A stretch of 64,000 nucleotides of DNA. Origin: an uncultured Chryseobacterium sp. (GTDB taxonomy: Bacteria; Bacteroidota; Bacteroidia; Flavobacteriales; Weeksellaceae). Position 1 is the stretch's first letter. Each line of letters starts with the position of its first letter. The translations under genes and the position numbers were made by a program. The notes under the pieces were generated by a model. That model was not told the DNA's origin and ran no database searches. It worked only from the letters and a program-made list of their open reading frames with translations. The stretch lies in NCBI GenBank assembly GCA_913774355.1, contig CAJYGB010000004.1, forward strand, positions 1-64,000, read 5' to 3'. Positions 32,679-41,800 of the stretch are shown here, in pieces.

Positions 32679-33914
32679 TTAATATTGCATTTTTCTTAGT
32701 TTGGGATTTGTACTTCCCACAACCAGTGCGATTAGCACCGTCATGGCACCTCCAAAAATCACCGAACGTACCACTCCTAAAAGTTTCGCGGAAAGCCCGC
32801 TTTCAAACTGTCCCATTTCGTTGCTGGACATAATGAATATGGAGTTTACACTCATCACACGCCCCCTGATATTGTCCGGGGTTTTCAGCTGGACGATGGT
32901 TCCTCTGATCACCACCGAAATTCCGTCCAGCATGCCGCTCATCACGAGGAACATAAAAGAAAGCCAATACCAGGTCGACAGCCCGAAACCGATGATGCAG
33001 AGTCCAAAGCCTGTTACCACGGCCAGTAAAATCTTCCCTTGGTTTTTTCTTAATGGAACGACCGACAGAATGGTGATGATGCACATCGATCCGATATCGG
33101 ATGCCGCATTCAGTAGTCCGAAACCTTCTGCTCCTACTTTCAGAATGTCGGTGGCATAGACGGGAATCATCGCAACGGCACCCCCAAAAAGGACGGCAAA
33201 CATATCCAGGCAAAGCGCTCCCAGAATTTCTTTAGTCTTAAAAATGTAAGAAATTCCTTCCCGCATACTGTCCATAACGTTAATATTCTCTTTTTTGTAT
33301 TCCGAATGCTGTTTTTTTAACTGAAAAAAGAATAGAGAGGCTAAAAAGATCAGGGAAATAATAACCACCAATGTCCATTTGATCCCGAAATAACCGATCA
33401 GGAACCCGCCCGCGGCATGTCCGCAGACCGATGAAATCAGAAAAGTGGCCTGATTTAAGGTAACGGCGTTCGGAAGGTTATCTTTTTTTACGATCTTAGG
33501 AATCATCACCGGAATGATCGGCCCGATGAATGCCCTTGCAATGCCTGTAAAGAAAATGACGCCGTAAATAAAGTAAGTGATCTGATGTCCTGTAAAATGC
33601 ATTCTGATATCCAGGAATGCGGGAATCAGCAGTAGGCCAATCAGGAAAATATAAGCATAATTGCAGATTAGCAATAACTTTTTCTTCTCATTCATATCGA
33701 TGACGTGACCCGCGTATAACGCACAGCTAACAGCTGGAATAACCTCTGAAAGACCGATGAGGCCGATAGAAAAAGGATCTTTGGTTAATTGGTATACCCA
33801 CCATCCGAGTAATGTAGCGAGCATTCTGAAGGCAAGGACAATAAAAAATCTTCCTGTAAGGAGGTTCCTGAATTCGACATTTTTCAACGTCTGTAACGGG
33901 GTAAACGACATCAT
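32679..33914 (-). CDS. MFS transporter
   Basis: 411 residues with about 12 membrane helices. The loop after helix 2 has YAGHVIDMNEKKK, a variant of the MFS signature (GxxxDrxgrr). LNQATFLISSVCGHAAGG is typical of the group resembling enterobactin exporter EntS and related drug transporters. The substrate is unknown. The start may be either of two successive ATG codons (33914 or 33911). No neighbour indicates a pathway. Confidence 0.88.
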   Translation of the reverse strand: MMSFTPLQTLKNVEFRNLLTGRFFIVLAFRMLATLLGWWVYQLTKDPFSIGLIGLSEVIPAVSCALYAGHVIDMNEKKKLLLICNYAYIFLIGLLLIPAFLDIRMHFTGHQITYFIYGVIFFTGIARAFIGPIIPVMIPKIVKKDNLPNAVTLNQATFLISSVCGHAAGGFLIGYFGIKWTLVVIISLIFLASLFFFQLKKQHSEYKKENINVMDSMREGISYIFKTKEILGALCLDMFAVLFGGAVAMIPVYATDILKVGAEGFGLLNAASDIGSMCIITILSVVPLRKNQGKILLAVVTGFGLCIIGFGLSTWYWLSFMFLVMSGMLDGISVVIRGTIVQLKTPDNIRGRVMSVNSIFIMSSNEMGQFESGLSAKLLGVVRSVIFGGAMTVLIALVVGSTNPKLRKMQY

Positions 33915-34008
33915 CCGACAAAAATAGCCTCAAATATTGATTTGAAGCTACTGTTATAATCATTTTTTAAATGAAAAATTAAATGAAGACCAAAAGATAA
34001 AATCTATT

Positions 34009-34371
34009 TTAGTCCGCTCTCGAAGCACTGAATACCAACGCCGCCACTCCGGCAGCACCGATAACGACTGCACCTGTAGCCATTCCTGCTTTTCTGCTGT
34101 CCCTTACCGCTGCCACATTAGCTTTAGGAATCGTTACAACTGTACTGTCTTTTCTGCCTGCAGTTCCGATCAGGTTATCTCCTTCCACATTGCGGAATAA
34201 CATTTTCTGATTTTTGGAACCATCCCTCATCATTACCGTATACATTTTTCCTGCCTGAAGATTGGAGTAATCGTTTTTAGCAGTATCCATACTATATTTG
34301 GTAGTAGCGCAGGAAGAAATTACAAATAAGGATGTCAATAAAGATGATTTTAAAAGTACAGATGCTTTCAT
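34009..34371 (-). CDS. Small lipoprotein of unknown function
   Basis: 120 residues. A lipobox (LFVISSCATTKY, Cys about residue 22) indicates a lipid-anchored protein. The middle (AGKMYTVMMRDGSKNQKMLF) resembles a small beta domain; the end is a hydrophobic glycine/alanine-rich segment (GMATGAVVIGAAGVAALVFS). No family recognised with confidence. A -7 box (TAAATTTG, minus strand 34390-34397) precedes it. Confidence 0.65.
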   Translation of the reverse strand: MKASVLLKSSLLTSLFVISSCATTKYSMDTAKNDYSNLQAGKMYTVMMRDGSKNQKMLFRNVEGDNLIGTAGRKDSTVVTIPKANVAAVRDSRKAGMATGAVVIGAAGVAALVFSASRAD

Positions 34372-34440
34372 TATAATTTTTTAGTTTTCCAAATTTATAA
34401 TTTTTTTCCAATATACGTTTCCGGAATTGAAAAAATGTAA

Positions 34441-35940
34441 TTAAAGTTTATATATTTCCAATAAATCCGCGATTTTTCTATCATTGGCCAGTCTTGGTAT
34501 TTTATTCTGCCCGCCGAGTTTGCCCTGCGATTTTGCATATTCCTGAAAAGCATTTTTCTGCAGGCTGGTGATACGAAGCTGCTGAAGGATATTCCCGGAA
34601 ATCAGATCATCATAATACGTATTGCGTCTTCTAAGCTGATTATCCAATTCTACTCTGAAAAAGTCCGTATTTTCGGGCTCTTTTTCAAATTCGATAAACC
34701 ATTCGTGATAGGGAAGTCCTTCGGTGGGGTTTACCTGTGGTGCAAGATGGAATTCCGTAATCTGGGCGGGATATTTTTCCAGGGTTGCTTTCATTGCTTC
34801 TTCCACTTCGAATGCAATCACATGTTCTCCAAATGCAGAGGTAAAATGTTTCGTTCTTCCGCTTACCAGGATCCGGTAAGGTTTTTTATCAATAAATCTC
34901 ACCACATCGCCGATAGAATAGGCCCAGAGTCCGGAATTGGTCGTCAGGATCAGGGCGTAATCTTTATTAAGTTCCACTTCTTTCAGGGTCAGGCGTCTTG
35001 CTTCCGGTTTCCCATATTCTTCCAAAGGAATAAATTCATAGAAAATCCCCTGATTGGTCAGCAACAGCAATCCTTCTTTCGTATAGTCATCCTGGAATGC
35101 AAAAAATCCTTCCGAAGCAGGAAATGTCTGGACAATATCTACAGGTCCGCCCAGCAATTCTTCCATCTTGTCGCGGTACGGTTCGTAATTGACACCACCG
35201 GTTACGATAAGCTGAAGATTAGGGAAAATCTGTTTGATTTTTTTACCATGCTTTTCCGTAAGTTTTTCAAAATACATAATCAGCCATGGTGGAATACCGG
35301 AGATCAGGGTCATGTTTTCTTTTTCCGTTTCCTCCACGATTTTATCCACTTTGGCTTCCCAATCTTCCATCATATTGGTTTGCCAGCTCGGAAGCCTGTT
35401 TTTCTGTAAGTATTTTGGGATATGGTGGGCAACGATCCCGGAAAGCCGTCCGGTTTTGATTCCGAAAACCTCTTCCAGTTCAGGGCTGCCCTGAAGAAAA
35501 ATCATTTTTCCGTTTACGAAATCGGCATTGTTTTTTTTAGCAATATAATGGAAGAGTGCACTTTGAGCTCCTTTTACCTGAAAAGATATTCCTTCTTTGG
35601 AAATGGGGATATATTTGGAACCTGAGGTTGTGCCTGAAGTTTTGGCAAAATATTCGGGAACATCAGTCCAGAGGATATTGGCCTGGCCTCTTTTGACCCT
35701 TTCGATATAAGGTTTCAGGTCTTCATAATCACCGACTTTTACACGGTCCTGGAAATCTTTTACCGATCTGATGTTTTCAAAATCGTGCTCCCTTCCGAAA
35801 AGAGTCTTTTTAGCAGCAGACGTTAGAGACAGCAGCAGGGCCTCCTGGTCCCGCTCTGCATGGTTCTTGAATTCTTCTGCATTCCGGACGTGCTCTTTCG
35901 ACCAGAGCAAAGCTGCTTTTTTCTTTAGGAAATTTAACAT
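34441..35940 (-). CDS. GH3 family acyl-adenylate/amidosynthetase-like protein
   Basis: 499 residues. AKTSGTTSGSKYIPIS (about 104-119) is the ATP/AMP-binding loop of GH3 enzymes; YEFIPLEEYG and YSIGDVVRFI match further core motifs. Plant GH3 proteins attach amino acids to auxin or jasmonate; bacterial members are widespread in Bacteroidota and mostly uncharacterised. No biosynthetic neighbour indicates the substrate. Monocistronic, with a -7 box (TAAATTTG, minus strand 35945-35952) close to the ATG. Confidence 0.85.
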   Translation of the reverse strand: MLNFLKKKAALLWSKEHVRNAEEFKNHAERDQEALLLSLTSAAKKTLFGREHDFENIRSVKDFQDRVKVGDYEDLKPYIERVKRGQANILWTDVPEYFAKTSGTTSGSKYIPISKEGISFQVKGAQSALFHYIAKKNNADFVNGKMIFLQGSPELEEVFGIKTGRLSGIVAHHIPKYLQKNRLPSWQTNMMEDWEAKVDKIVEETEKENMTLISGIPPWLIMYFEKLTEKHGKKIKQIFPNLQLIVTGGVNYEPYRDKMEELLGGPVDIVQTFPASEGFFAFQDDYTKEGLLLLTNQGIFYEFIPLEEYGKPEARRLTLKEVELNKDYALILTTNSGLWAYSIGDVVRFIDKKPYRILVSGRTKHFTSAFGEHVIAFEVEEAMKATLEKYPAQITEFHLAPQVNPTEGLPYHEWFIEFEKEPENTDFFRVELDNQLRRRNTYYDDLISGNILQQLRITSLQKNAFQEYAKSQGKLGGQNKIPRLANDRKIADLLEIYKL

Positions 35941-36003
35941 GCATCAAATTTATAAATAACTGAAGAATTGTATGCTAATTTTCACAAAATAAGGCACAAA
36001 AAA

Positions 36004-36028
36004 ACCGATGAATGAGTAATGCATCGGT
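36004..36028 (-). terminator. Terminator of the small repeat protein gene
   Basis: ACCGATG/CATCGGT stem with T run on the minus strand, about 40 bases after the stop at 36069. Confidence 0.7.
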
Positions 36029-36068
36029 CTTCGAAATTTGATTATGAAAATAACAACTATAATGTTGA

Positions 36069-36338
36069 TTACTTATTGGCTTTATACCTTTTATCAGGAG
36101 TTCCGTCCTTTTTAAGGTTTTTATTCTCCTTGTATCTTTTATCGGGAGTTCCGTCTTTCTTCAGTTTCATTCCGGAAGGGGCAGCTGCAGGTTTTGCGGT
36201 TGCTGCCGGAGTAACCTGTTTGGCGGATTTAACCGGCTTTACTGTTTTAACAGTTTGAGTTTTCGCGGCCGGAGCAGTTTGCTGAGCCGTTGCAAGTCCA
36301 AGTCCTAAAACAACAGACATTGCGGTTAAAAATTTTTT
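36069..36338 (-). CDS. Small basic secreted protein with duplicated motif
   Basis: 89 residues from ATG at 36338. The upstream in-frame codon at 36374 overlaps a -7 box (TAACTTTG, 36372-36379) and is rejected. Signal peptide MKKFLTAMSVVLGLGLATAQ, then an Ala/Lys/Pro/Thr-rich low-complexity stretch, then two copies of LKKDGTPDKRYK near the C-terminus. No enzyme fold is likely; I do not know its function. The KDGTPDKRYK unit recurs in small Chryseobacterium proteins as far as I recall. Confidence 0.65.
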   Translation of the reverse strand, partial: KKFLTAMSVVLGLGLATAQQTAPAAKTQTVKTVKPVKSAKQVTPAATAKPAAAPSGMKLKKDGTPDKRYKENKNLKKDGTPDKRYKANK

Positions 36339-36556
36339 CATAGTGGATACGTTTTGTTTTTTTCGTTGATTCAAAGTTATACAAAAAACAGACTGAAACC
36401 CCTCGTTTTTTAAACTTAACTAAAGTTTATCACTGCTTAAAAAAAGATTAAATCGCGGTATCCGGATTTTCATTAATTAGCTGCAGCTTTACAAAAGCAA
36501 ATAAATGATGCAAACTCGAAGTTTATAATTCCGATAATTATGGATTAAAAACAAAA

Positions 36557-36583
36557 CCTGCTCCTCCCCGTAAGGAAAAGCAG
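36557..36583 (-). terminator. Terminator of the 130-residue lipoprotein gene
   Basis: CCTGCT/AGCAGG arms with an inner GC-rich stem and a T-rich tail on the minus strand, 27 bases after the stop at 36610. Confidence 0.65.
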
Positions 36584-36609
36584 GCCCTAACATATGTATG
36601 AAAAGCTGG

Positions 36610-37002
36610 TTAACGGGTAGCGTTGGCCGTCCACGTTTTTCCATCCTTATTGTAGTAAATTTTCAGTTCGTTATTATCGATTCTGATGTAAGAGGTAGTG
36701 TTTGATCCTACCATTACCAAAGTATTGTCGCCCTGTTGGGTAAATTCAATCCCGTTCAGGTCCGGAATGCTGTTTGAAAAGGCAAAGTTGTATTTCGTTC
36801 CGCTGGCGATCTTCGTCACAAAAACACTTCCGTCATTCGTACTGATGTTGTTTCCGTCCCCGTTGTACGAAATGCTTCCTTTGTAAGTTCCTGCGAAGAA
36901 ATCATTGTTTGCCGGATCATCATCATTGCTGCATGAAGACATGGCCGTGACTGCGAAAAACGTTAGCAGGAATAATCCTAAAATTCTGATTGCTTTTTTC
37001 AT
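36610..37002 (-). CDS. Small lipoprotein, beta-rich, unknown function
   Basis: 130 residues. The lipobox region reads FAVTAMSSCSNDDDP (Cys about residue 24), followed by acidic residues that in Bacteroidota often direct lipoproteins to the surface. The rest is beta-rich (YKGSISYNGDGNNIS, YFAFSNSIPDL-like segment, KIYYNKDGKTWTANATR). No family identified. Confidence 0.65.
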   Translation of the reverse strand: MKKAIRILGLFLLTFFAVTAMSSCSNDDDPANNDFFAGTYKGSISYNGDGNNISTNDGSVFVTKIASGTKYNFAFSNSIPDLNGIEFTQQGDNTLVMVGSNTTSYIRIDNNELKIYYNKDGKTWTANATR

Positions 37003-37176
37003 AATAATATTTCTTAAATGGTTTCTTAAGGCTGGTTATTCAAACAGAATGCCAGGTAAGCCACGGTTCGTTATTTTAACTTTCCGACAGGGAATTTTAG
37101 TAAAATATTAAGATTTTTCACCTGATATGAAGGAGAGTGCAGGTTGCTTTTCCTTTTAATAAAGAATATTTATCCT

Positions 37177-37184
37177 TATCTTTG
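37177..37184 (+). promoter_or_regulatory. -7 promoter box of mfd
   Basis: TATCTTTG, 63 bases before the chosen ATG at 37248. Its position argues against the longer in-frame start at 37137. Confidence 0.5.
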
Positions 37185-37247
37185 TATGGATCAAACGATT
37201 TCGGAAACTTCCGGAATCGCTTTTGCCGTTTATACCAAAATATTTTT

Positions 37248-40200
37248 ATGCAGTTAAAAACCATCAGCGAAAAATTCCTTCCGGACCTGCTTCAGAAAGA
37301 ATTCGGAAAGGAAATTTTCATTCAGCTGGAAAATCATCAGCATATCTCTGTGCAAGGCAGCGCCGGATCTTCAGTTTCCCTATTTGTGGCCGAACTTTTC
37401 CTTACGCAGAAAAAACATATCCTGTACATAGTAGATGACAAAGAAGATGCGTTATATGCCAATACTGAAATGGAAGACCTGCTCGGAAAGGAAAAGATCC
37501 TTTATTTTCCGGCTACCCATATGGAACCTTATCAGGTCGAAAAAACCCAGAATGCGAATCTTGTACTGAGAACGGAAGCCATTAATAAAATCACTTCCGA
37601 AAAATCTCCTAAAGTCATCGTAGCCTATGCAGGCGCATTATCTGAAAAAGTACTGAAGAAAGAAGATTTCAAAGCCATTTCCCATCACATCAAAGTAGGT
37701 GATCAGCTTGATTTCGATTTTGTAGACGAATTGCTGAACCATTATAATTTTCAGCAGGCGGATTTCGTTTCAGAGCCGGGCGAATTTTCCGTTCGGGGCG
37801 GGATCGTGGATGTATTTTCCTACTCCAACGAAAAACCGTACAGGATCACCTTTTTCGGAAATGAAGTGGAGAATATCAAGACCTTCGATATCGAAACGCA
37901 ACTGTCCGTAGAGAAAGTAACCGAATTTCAGCTCGTTTCCAATATGAATTTTACGGTGACAGGCAGCCGTGTTTCCCTACTCCAGCTGTTGCCGAAAGGC
38001 AGCTGTGTCGTTTCCAAAAACGGGATTGTCGGCATGCAGAAGCTTAGGGTGTTTTACGAAAAAGCTCTGGAAAAGTACGATACCCTGAGTAAAGATATTT
38101 CCCACAGGACACCTCAGGAACTGTTTATTTCCGATCAGGAATTCCTGTTTGACTATAAAAAGTTTAAAACCATAGATTTCGGAGCCGTACCGATTGAAGG
38201 GCTGATCGAATTGACGGAGCTGAAAATGGATCAGACCGCACAGCCTTCATTCCATAAAAATTTTGAATTGCTGATCGAAGACCTGGAAGGAAAGCAAAAG
38301 GAAGGGTTCGATACCTGGATTTCGTTTTCATCCGAGAAGCAGAAAGAAAGGCTGCAGTCTATTTTTGAAGAGCTGCAACATGAGCTTCCCTTTAAAAGTT
38401 TCACCTCGGAAATCCATGAAGGATTTGTAGACAACGGCCACAAATTCCTGTTGTATACCGATCACCAGATCTTCGACCGTTACCAGCGGTACAAAGCCAA
38501 AAATACCTTTGCCAAATCCGAACAGCTTACGTTAAAAGACCTGATGTCCCTCAAGATCGGTGATTATATTGCCCACATCGACCATGGCATCGGAAAATTC
38601 ATGGGGCTGGTAAAGGTGAACAACGACGGGAAAATCCAGGAATGTTTTAAGCTTACCTATAAAAATGGCGACTTATTATATGTAAGCATCCATTCATTAC
38701 ACAAGATTTCCAAATACAACGGACCGGAAGGCCGCGAAATTGTGCTGAGCAAACTGGGATCGCCAACCTGGAAGTCTTTAAAACAGAAAACCAAGGCCAG
38801 GGTAAAACAGATTGCCTTTGACCTTATTAAATTATATGCCCAGCGGAAATCGGCGAAAGGCTTTTCCTATACACCGGATTCTTACCTGCAGAACGAGTTG
38901 GAAGCCAGCTTCCTGTACGAAGATACGCCGGATCAGGAGAAAGCCACCATTGATGTAAAACGCGATATGGAAGCCGACACGGTGATGGACCGCCTGGTCT
39001 GCGGGGATGTAGGTTTCGGTAAAACGGAAGTGGCGATCCGGGCGGCATTCAAAGCGGCAACAGACGGGAAGCAGGTAGCCGTATTGGTTCCAACGACGAT
39101 CCTTGCATTCCAGCATTACCGGAGCTTTAAAGACCGGTTGAAGGGTTTCCCGGTAAATGTTGCTTATGTCAACCGTTTCCGAACAGCGAAACAGAAGTCG
39201 GAAACCCTGCAGGATCTTAAGAACGGAAAAGTGGATATTATTATCGGAACACACCAGCTGGCAGGAAGCTCGGTTAAATTTAAAGATTTGGGGCTGCTGA
39301 TTATCGACGAGGAACATAAGTTTGGTGTTTCGGTAAAAGATAAATTAAAGACTCTCAAAGCAGATGTGGATACGCTGACATTAACGGCAACGCCGATTCC
39401 GAGAACCCTACAGTTTTCCCTTATGGCTGCAAGGGATTTATCCGTGATTAAAACGCCACCGCCGAACAGACAACCGGTAGATACGCAGCTGATCGGTTTC
39501 AGCGAAGAAATCATCCGTGATGCGGTGTCTTACGAGCTCCAGCGGGACGGACAGGTGTATTTCATCAACAACAGGGTGGAAAACCTTAAAGATATTGCCG
39601 GCCTGATCCAGCGGCTGGTTCCCGATGCAAGGGTTATTACCGGCCACGGCCAGATGGAGGGCAAGCAGCTGGAAAAAAATGTACTGGATTTTATGGAAGG
39701 TAAATATGATGTGCTCGTATCTACCACCATTGTGGAAAGTGGGGTGGATGTACCGAATGCGAATACCATCTTCATTAACGATGCCCACCGATTCGGAATG
39801 GCGGACCTTCACCAGATGAGAGGCCGGGTAGGAAGGAGCAACCGGAAGGCATTCTGCTTCCTGATTACTCCGCCTTACGATATGATGACTGCCGATGCCC
39901 GAAAACGCCTCGAAGCAATTGAGCAGTTTTCCGATCTGGGAAGCGGGTTCCAGATTGCCATGAAGGATCTTGAAATACGTGGGGCAGGGGATCTTTTAGG
40001 GGCAGAACAAAGCGGTTTCATCAACGAAATGGGTTTTGAGACTTATCAGAAGCTGATGCAGGAAGCTTTGGAGGAACTTAAAGACGATCAGGAATTCGAA
40101 AATCTTTTTGAAAATGAAGAAGACAGGAACAAACTTTTCAAGACAACCAAAGACGTCAATATCGATACGGATCTCGAATTGATGCTTCCGGACTGGTATA

Positions 40201-40619
40201 TTTCCAATACGGAAGAAAGGCTGTTGCTGTACCAGAAACTTTCGGAGATCGATAATGAAGAAAATTTAACGAAATTTGAATCTGAACTTGTTGACCGCTT
40301 CGGCGAACTGCCAGACGAGGCAATAAACCTGCTGAAGAGTGTGAGCTTAAAATGGCTGGCTGCGGACATCGGTTTTGAGAAAATTGTTATGAAAAATGGG
40401 GTGTTTCTGGGATATTTTCCGGGAAATCCGCAAGATAAATTCTATCAGACCAGTAAATTCAGGAAGATCATCAGCTATCTTACAAAAAATCCTGCCCAAG
40501 CCCAGCTGAAGGAAAAAACAGGAAAAGAAGGCAATCAGCTGATGATGAGGAAAGATAAAGTCGGTAATGTGGATGAGGTAAATGCACTTTTGAAATCGAT
40601 TCTGAAGAGTGAAGAATAA
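37248..40619 (+). CDS. mfd: Transcription-repair coupling factor
   Basis: 1123 residues from ATG 37248. A longer frame from 37137 adds 37 residues that precede the promoter box and do not look like Mfd. Order: UvrB-like N-terminal domains (about 1-330), CarD-like RNA polymerase-interacting domain (about 425-520, IGDYIAHIDHGIGKFMGL), RecG-like translocase with Walker A GDVGFGKTE (about 586) and LLIIDEEHKFGV (about 683), motif VI HQMRGRVGRS, and the TRCF C-terminal domain. It removes RNA polymerase stalled at lesions and recruits UvrA. Confidence 0.95.
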   Translation: MQLKTISEKFLPDLLQKEFGKEIFIQLENHQHISVQGSAGSSVSLFVAELFLTQKKHILYIVDDKEDALYANTEMEDLLGKEKILYFPATHMEPYQVEKTQNANLVLRTEAINKITSEKSPKVIVAYAGALSEKVLKKEDFKAISHHIKVGDQLDFDFVDELLNHYNFQQADFVSEPGEFSVRGGIVDVFSYSNEKPYRITFFGNEVENIKTFDIETQLSVEKVTEFQLVSNMNFTVTGSRVSLLQLLPKGSCVVSKNGIVGMQKLRVFYEKALEKYDTLSKDISHRTPQELFISDQEFLFDYKKFKTIDFGAVPIEGLIELTELKMDQTAQPSFHKNFELLIEDLEGKQKEGFDTWISFSSEKQKERLQSIFEELQHELPFKSFTSEIHEGFVDNGHKFLLYTDHQIFDRYQRYKAKNTFAKSEQLTLKDLMSLKIGDYIAHIDHGIGKFMGLVKVNNDGKIQECFKLTYKNGDLLYVSIHSLHKISKYNGPEGREIVLSKLGSPTWKSLKQKTKARVKQIAFDLIKLYAQRKSAKGFSYTPDSYLQNELEASFLYEDTPDQEKATIDVKRDMEADTVMDRLVCGDVGFGKTEVAIRAAFKAATDGKQVAVLVPTTILAFQHYRSFKDRLKGFPVNVAYVNRFRTAKQKSETLQDLKNGKVDIIIGTHQLAGSSVKFKDLGLLIIDEEHKFGVSVKDKLKTLKADVDTLTLTATPIPRTLQFSLMAARDLSVIKTPPPNRQPVDTQLIGFSEEIIRDAVSYELQRDGQVYFINNRVENLKDIAGLIQRLVPDARVITGHGQMEGKQLEKNVLDFMEGKYDVLVSTTIVESGVDVPNANTIFINDAHRFGMADLHQMRGRVGRSNRKAFCFLITPPYDMMTADARKRLEAIEQFSDLGSGFQIAMKDLEIRGAGDLLGAEQSGFINEMGFETYQKLMQEALEELKDDQEFENLFENEEDRNKLFKTTKDVNIDTDLELMLPDWYISNTEERLLLYQKLSEIDNEENLTKFESELVDRFGELPDEAINLLKSVSLKWLAADIGFEKIVMKNGVFLGYFPGNPQDKFYQTSKFRKIISYLTKNPAQAQLKEKTGKEGNQLMMRKDKVGNVDEVNALLKSILKSEE

Positions 40620-40626
40620 GCAGAAG

Positions 40627-40668
40627 ATATATCGGAATTTAAAACCATCTATTTAAATTCCGATATAT
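40627..40668. terminator. Perfect 17-bp inverted repeat after mfd
   Basis: Arms 40627-40643 and 40652-40668 are exact reverse complements with an 8-base loop. It lies 8 bases after the mfd stop. There is no long T run, so termination may be weak or the hairpin may stabilise the mRNA 3' end. Confidence 0.6.
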
Positions 40669-40846
40669 AATATTCAATTTCAAGTTATGGGATTCCAGGA
40701 CTTTGGATGACTTCCCTTGTCAGCAATTTCGCATTCTAAAAGCGTAAACTTTTGATTTTTTGTTTTAAGTGTGATTTATTTATGAATTTTAACTTTAAAG
40801 TAAAAGAAAATAAATTATATTTGACGGCATTAAAAATTAATAATTT

Positions 40847-41698
40847 ATGACAAAAAAATACATTTTTTCTTCTCTGGCAGCGTTGTTCTTAGGTTTTGTA
40901 ATATCCTGCGACAATACCACAGAAGATCCGCCTAATCAGAATAAAAACACTTCAGGCACCGGTACGATTACAGGACCGAGAATTCTGAGTAGGATTACCA
41001 ATGGGAATAAGGATCTTGAAGAATATGTAACAAACGCGGGATTGCTCTCCATGGTATATGTACGGGATGCAGGATCTACCAATGCGACTGCTTCAACGGT
41101 CACATATACTGGGTCTGTCATCACACAGATTAAGATCCAGGATAATGCAAACCCTCACGTTACGGATAATACCTATGCGCTTACCTACACAGGCGGGAAA
41201 CTGTCCGCTTTTACGATGGACCAGACCATTATGGGGTCTGCCAACCATAGCGATTTTACCGTATATTATGATGCAGGAGGGATTTTATACAGAATCGTGG
41301 AAAAGAAAAAAGTAGGCGGAAGTGCTTCCTATTCTTTTTATAATGAAATGAAATTTACCTATTCTACCACCAATATTGTAAAGCTGGACTATACCAGAAT
41401 GACGATGAGCGGTGGGAACCCCAACACTTCTACAGCTTCAACCACGGTATATTATTTCGATAATTATGACACCAAAGTTAATCCTTACATTACTTTACCG
41501 AAAGAATATTTCATGGTGGCTTCCACACTGTCGCAGCTTAATGCTTACATGCTTTCCAGCAACAATGTCGGGAAAATAACAGTTCAAAGCCCGGTATCCC
41601 CACAGGTGTCCTATACGAAAGGATATTTATATGATTCTCAAAATTATCCGGTTTCAGATCTTAGCCAGACCGTTAAGTATGTATATAAACCGTTGTAA
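40847..41698 (+). CDS. Paralogous surface lipoprotein 1
   Basis: 283 residues. Lipobox LFLGFVISCDNTTEDPP (Cys about 21) followed by acidic/polar residues. The body has repeated beta strands (YALTYTGGKLSAFTM, KFTYSTTNIVKLDY) reminiscent of YD-repeat-like strands and ends in VKYVYKPL. It shares GPRILSRI and DNYDTKVNPYITLPKEYF with the next gene. Function unknown. A -7 box (TATATTTG, 40816-40823) lies upstream. Confidence 0.7.
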   Translation: MTKKYIFSSLAALFLGFVISCDNTTEDPPNQNKNTSGTGTITGPRILSRITNGNKDLEEYVTNAGLLSMVYVRDAGSTNATASTVTYTGSVITQIKIQDNANPHVTDNTYALTYTGGKLSAFTMDQTIMGSANHSDFTVYYDAGGILYRIVEKKKVGGSASYSFYNEMKFTYSTTNIVKLDYTRMTMSGGNPNTSTASTTVYYFDNYDTKVNPYITLPKEYFMVASTLSQLNAYMLSSNNVGKITVQSPVSPQVSYTKGYLYDSQNYPVSDLSQTVKYVYKPL

Positions 41699-41800
41699 GA
41701 TAGAATTATCTTTTAATAGTTTTATCGTTATATGAGTAAAAAGATACTTTTTATTCAAAAAAAAATTATATTTTTGACAAAATAAATAATCCCCTTTGGA

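Noticed and set aside
36019..36258. Plus-strand frame with hydrophobic repeats (LALYLLSGVPSF)
   Set aside because: It is the antisense of the duplicated coding motif of the small repeat protein and has no promoter or other support.
37137..37247. N-terminal extension of mfd
   Set aside because: It precedes or overlaps the -7 box at 37177-37184 and is unlike Mfd; the ATG at 37248 gives the usual N-terminus.
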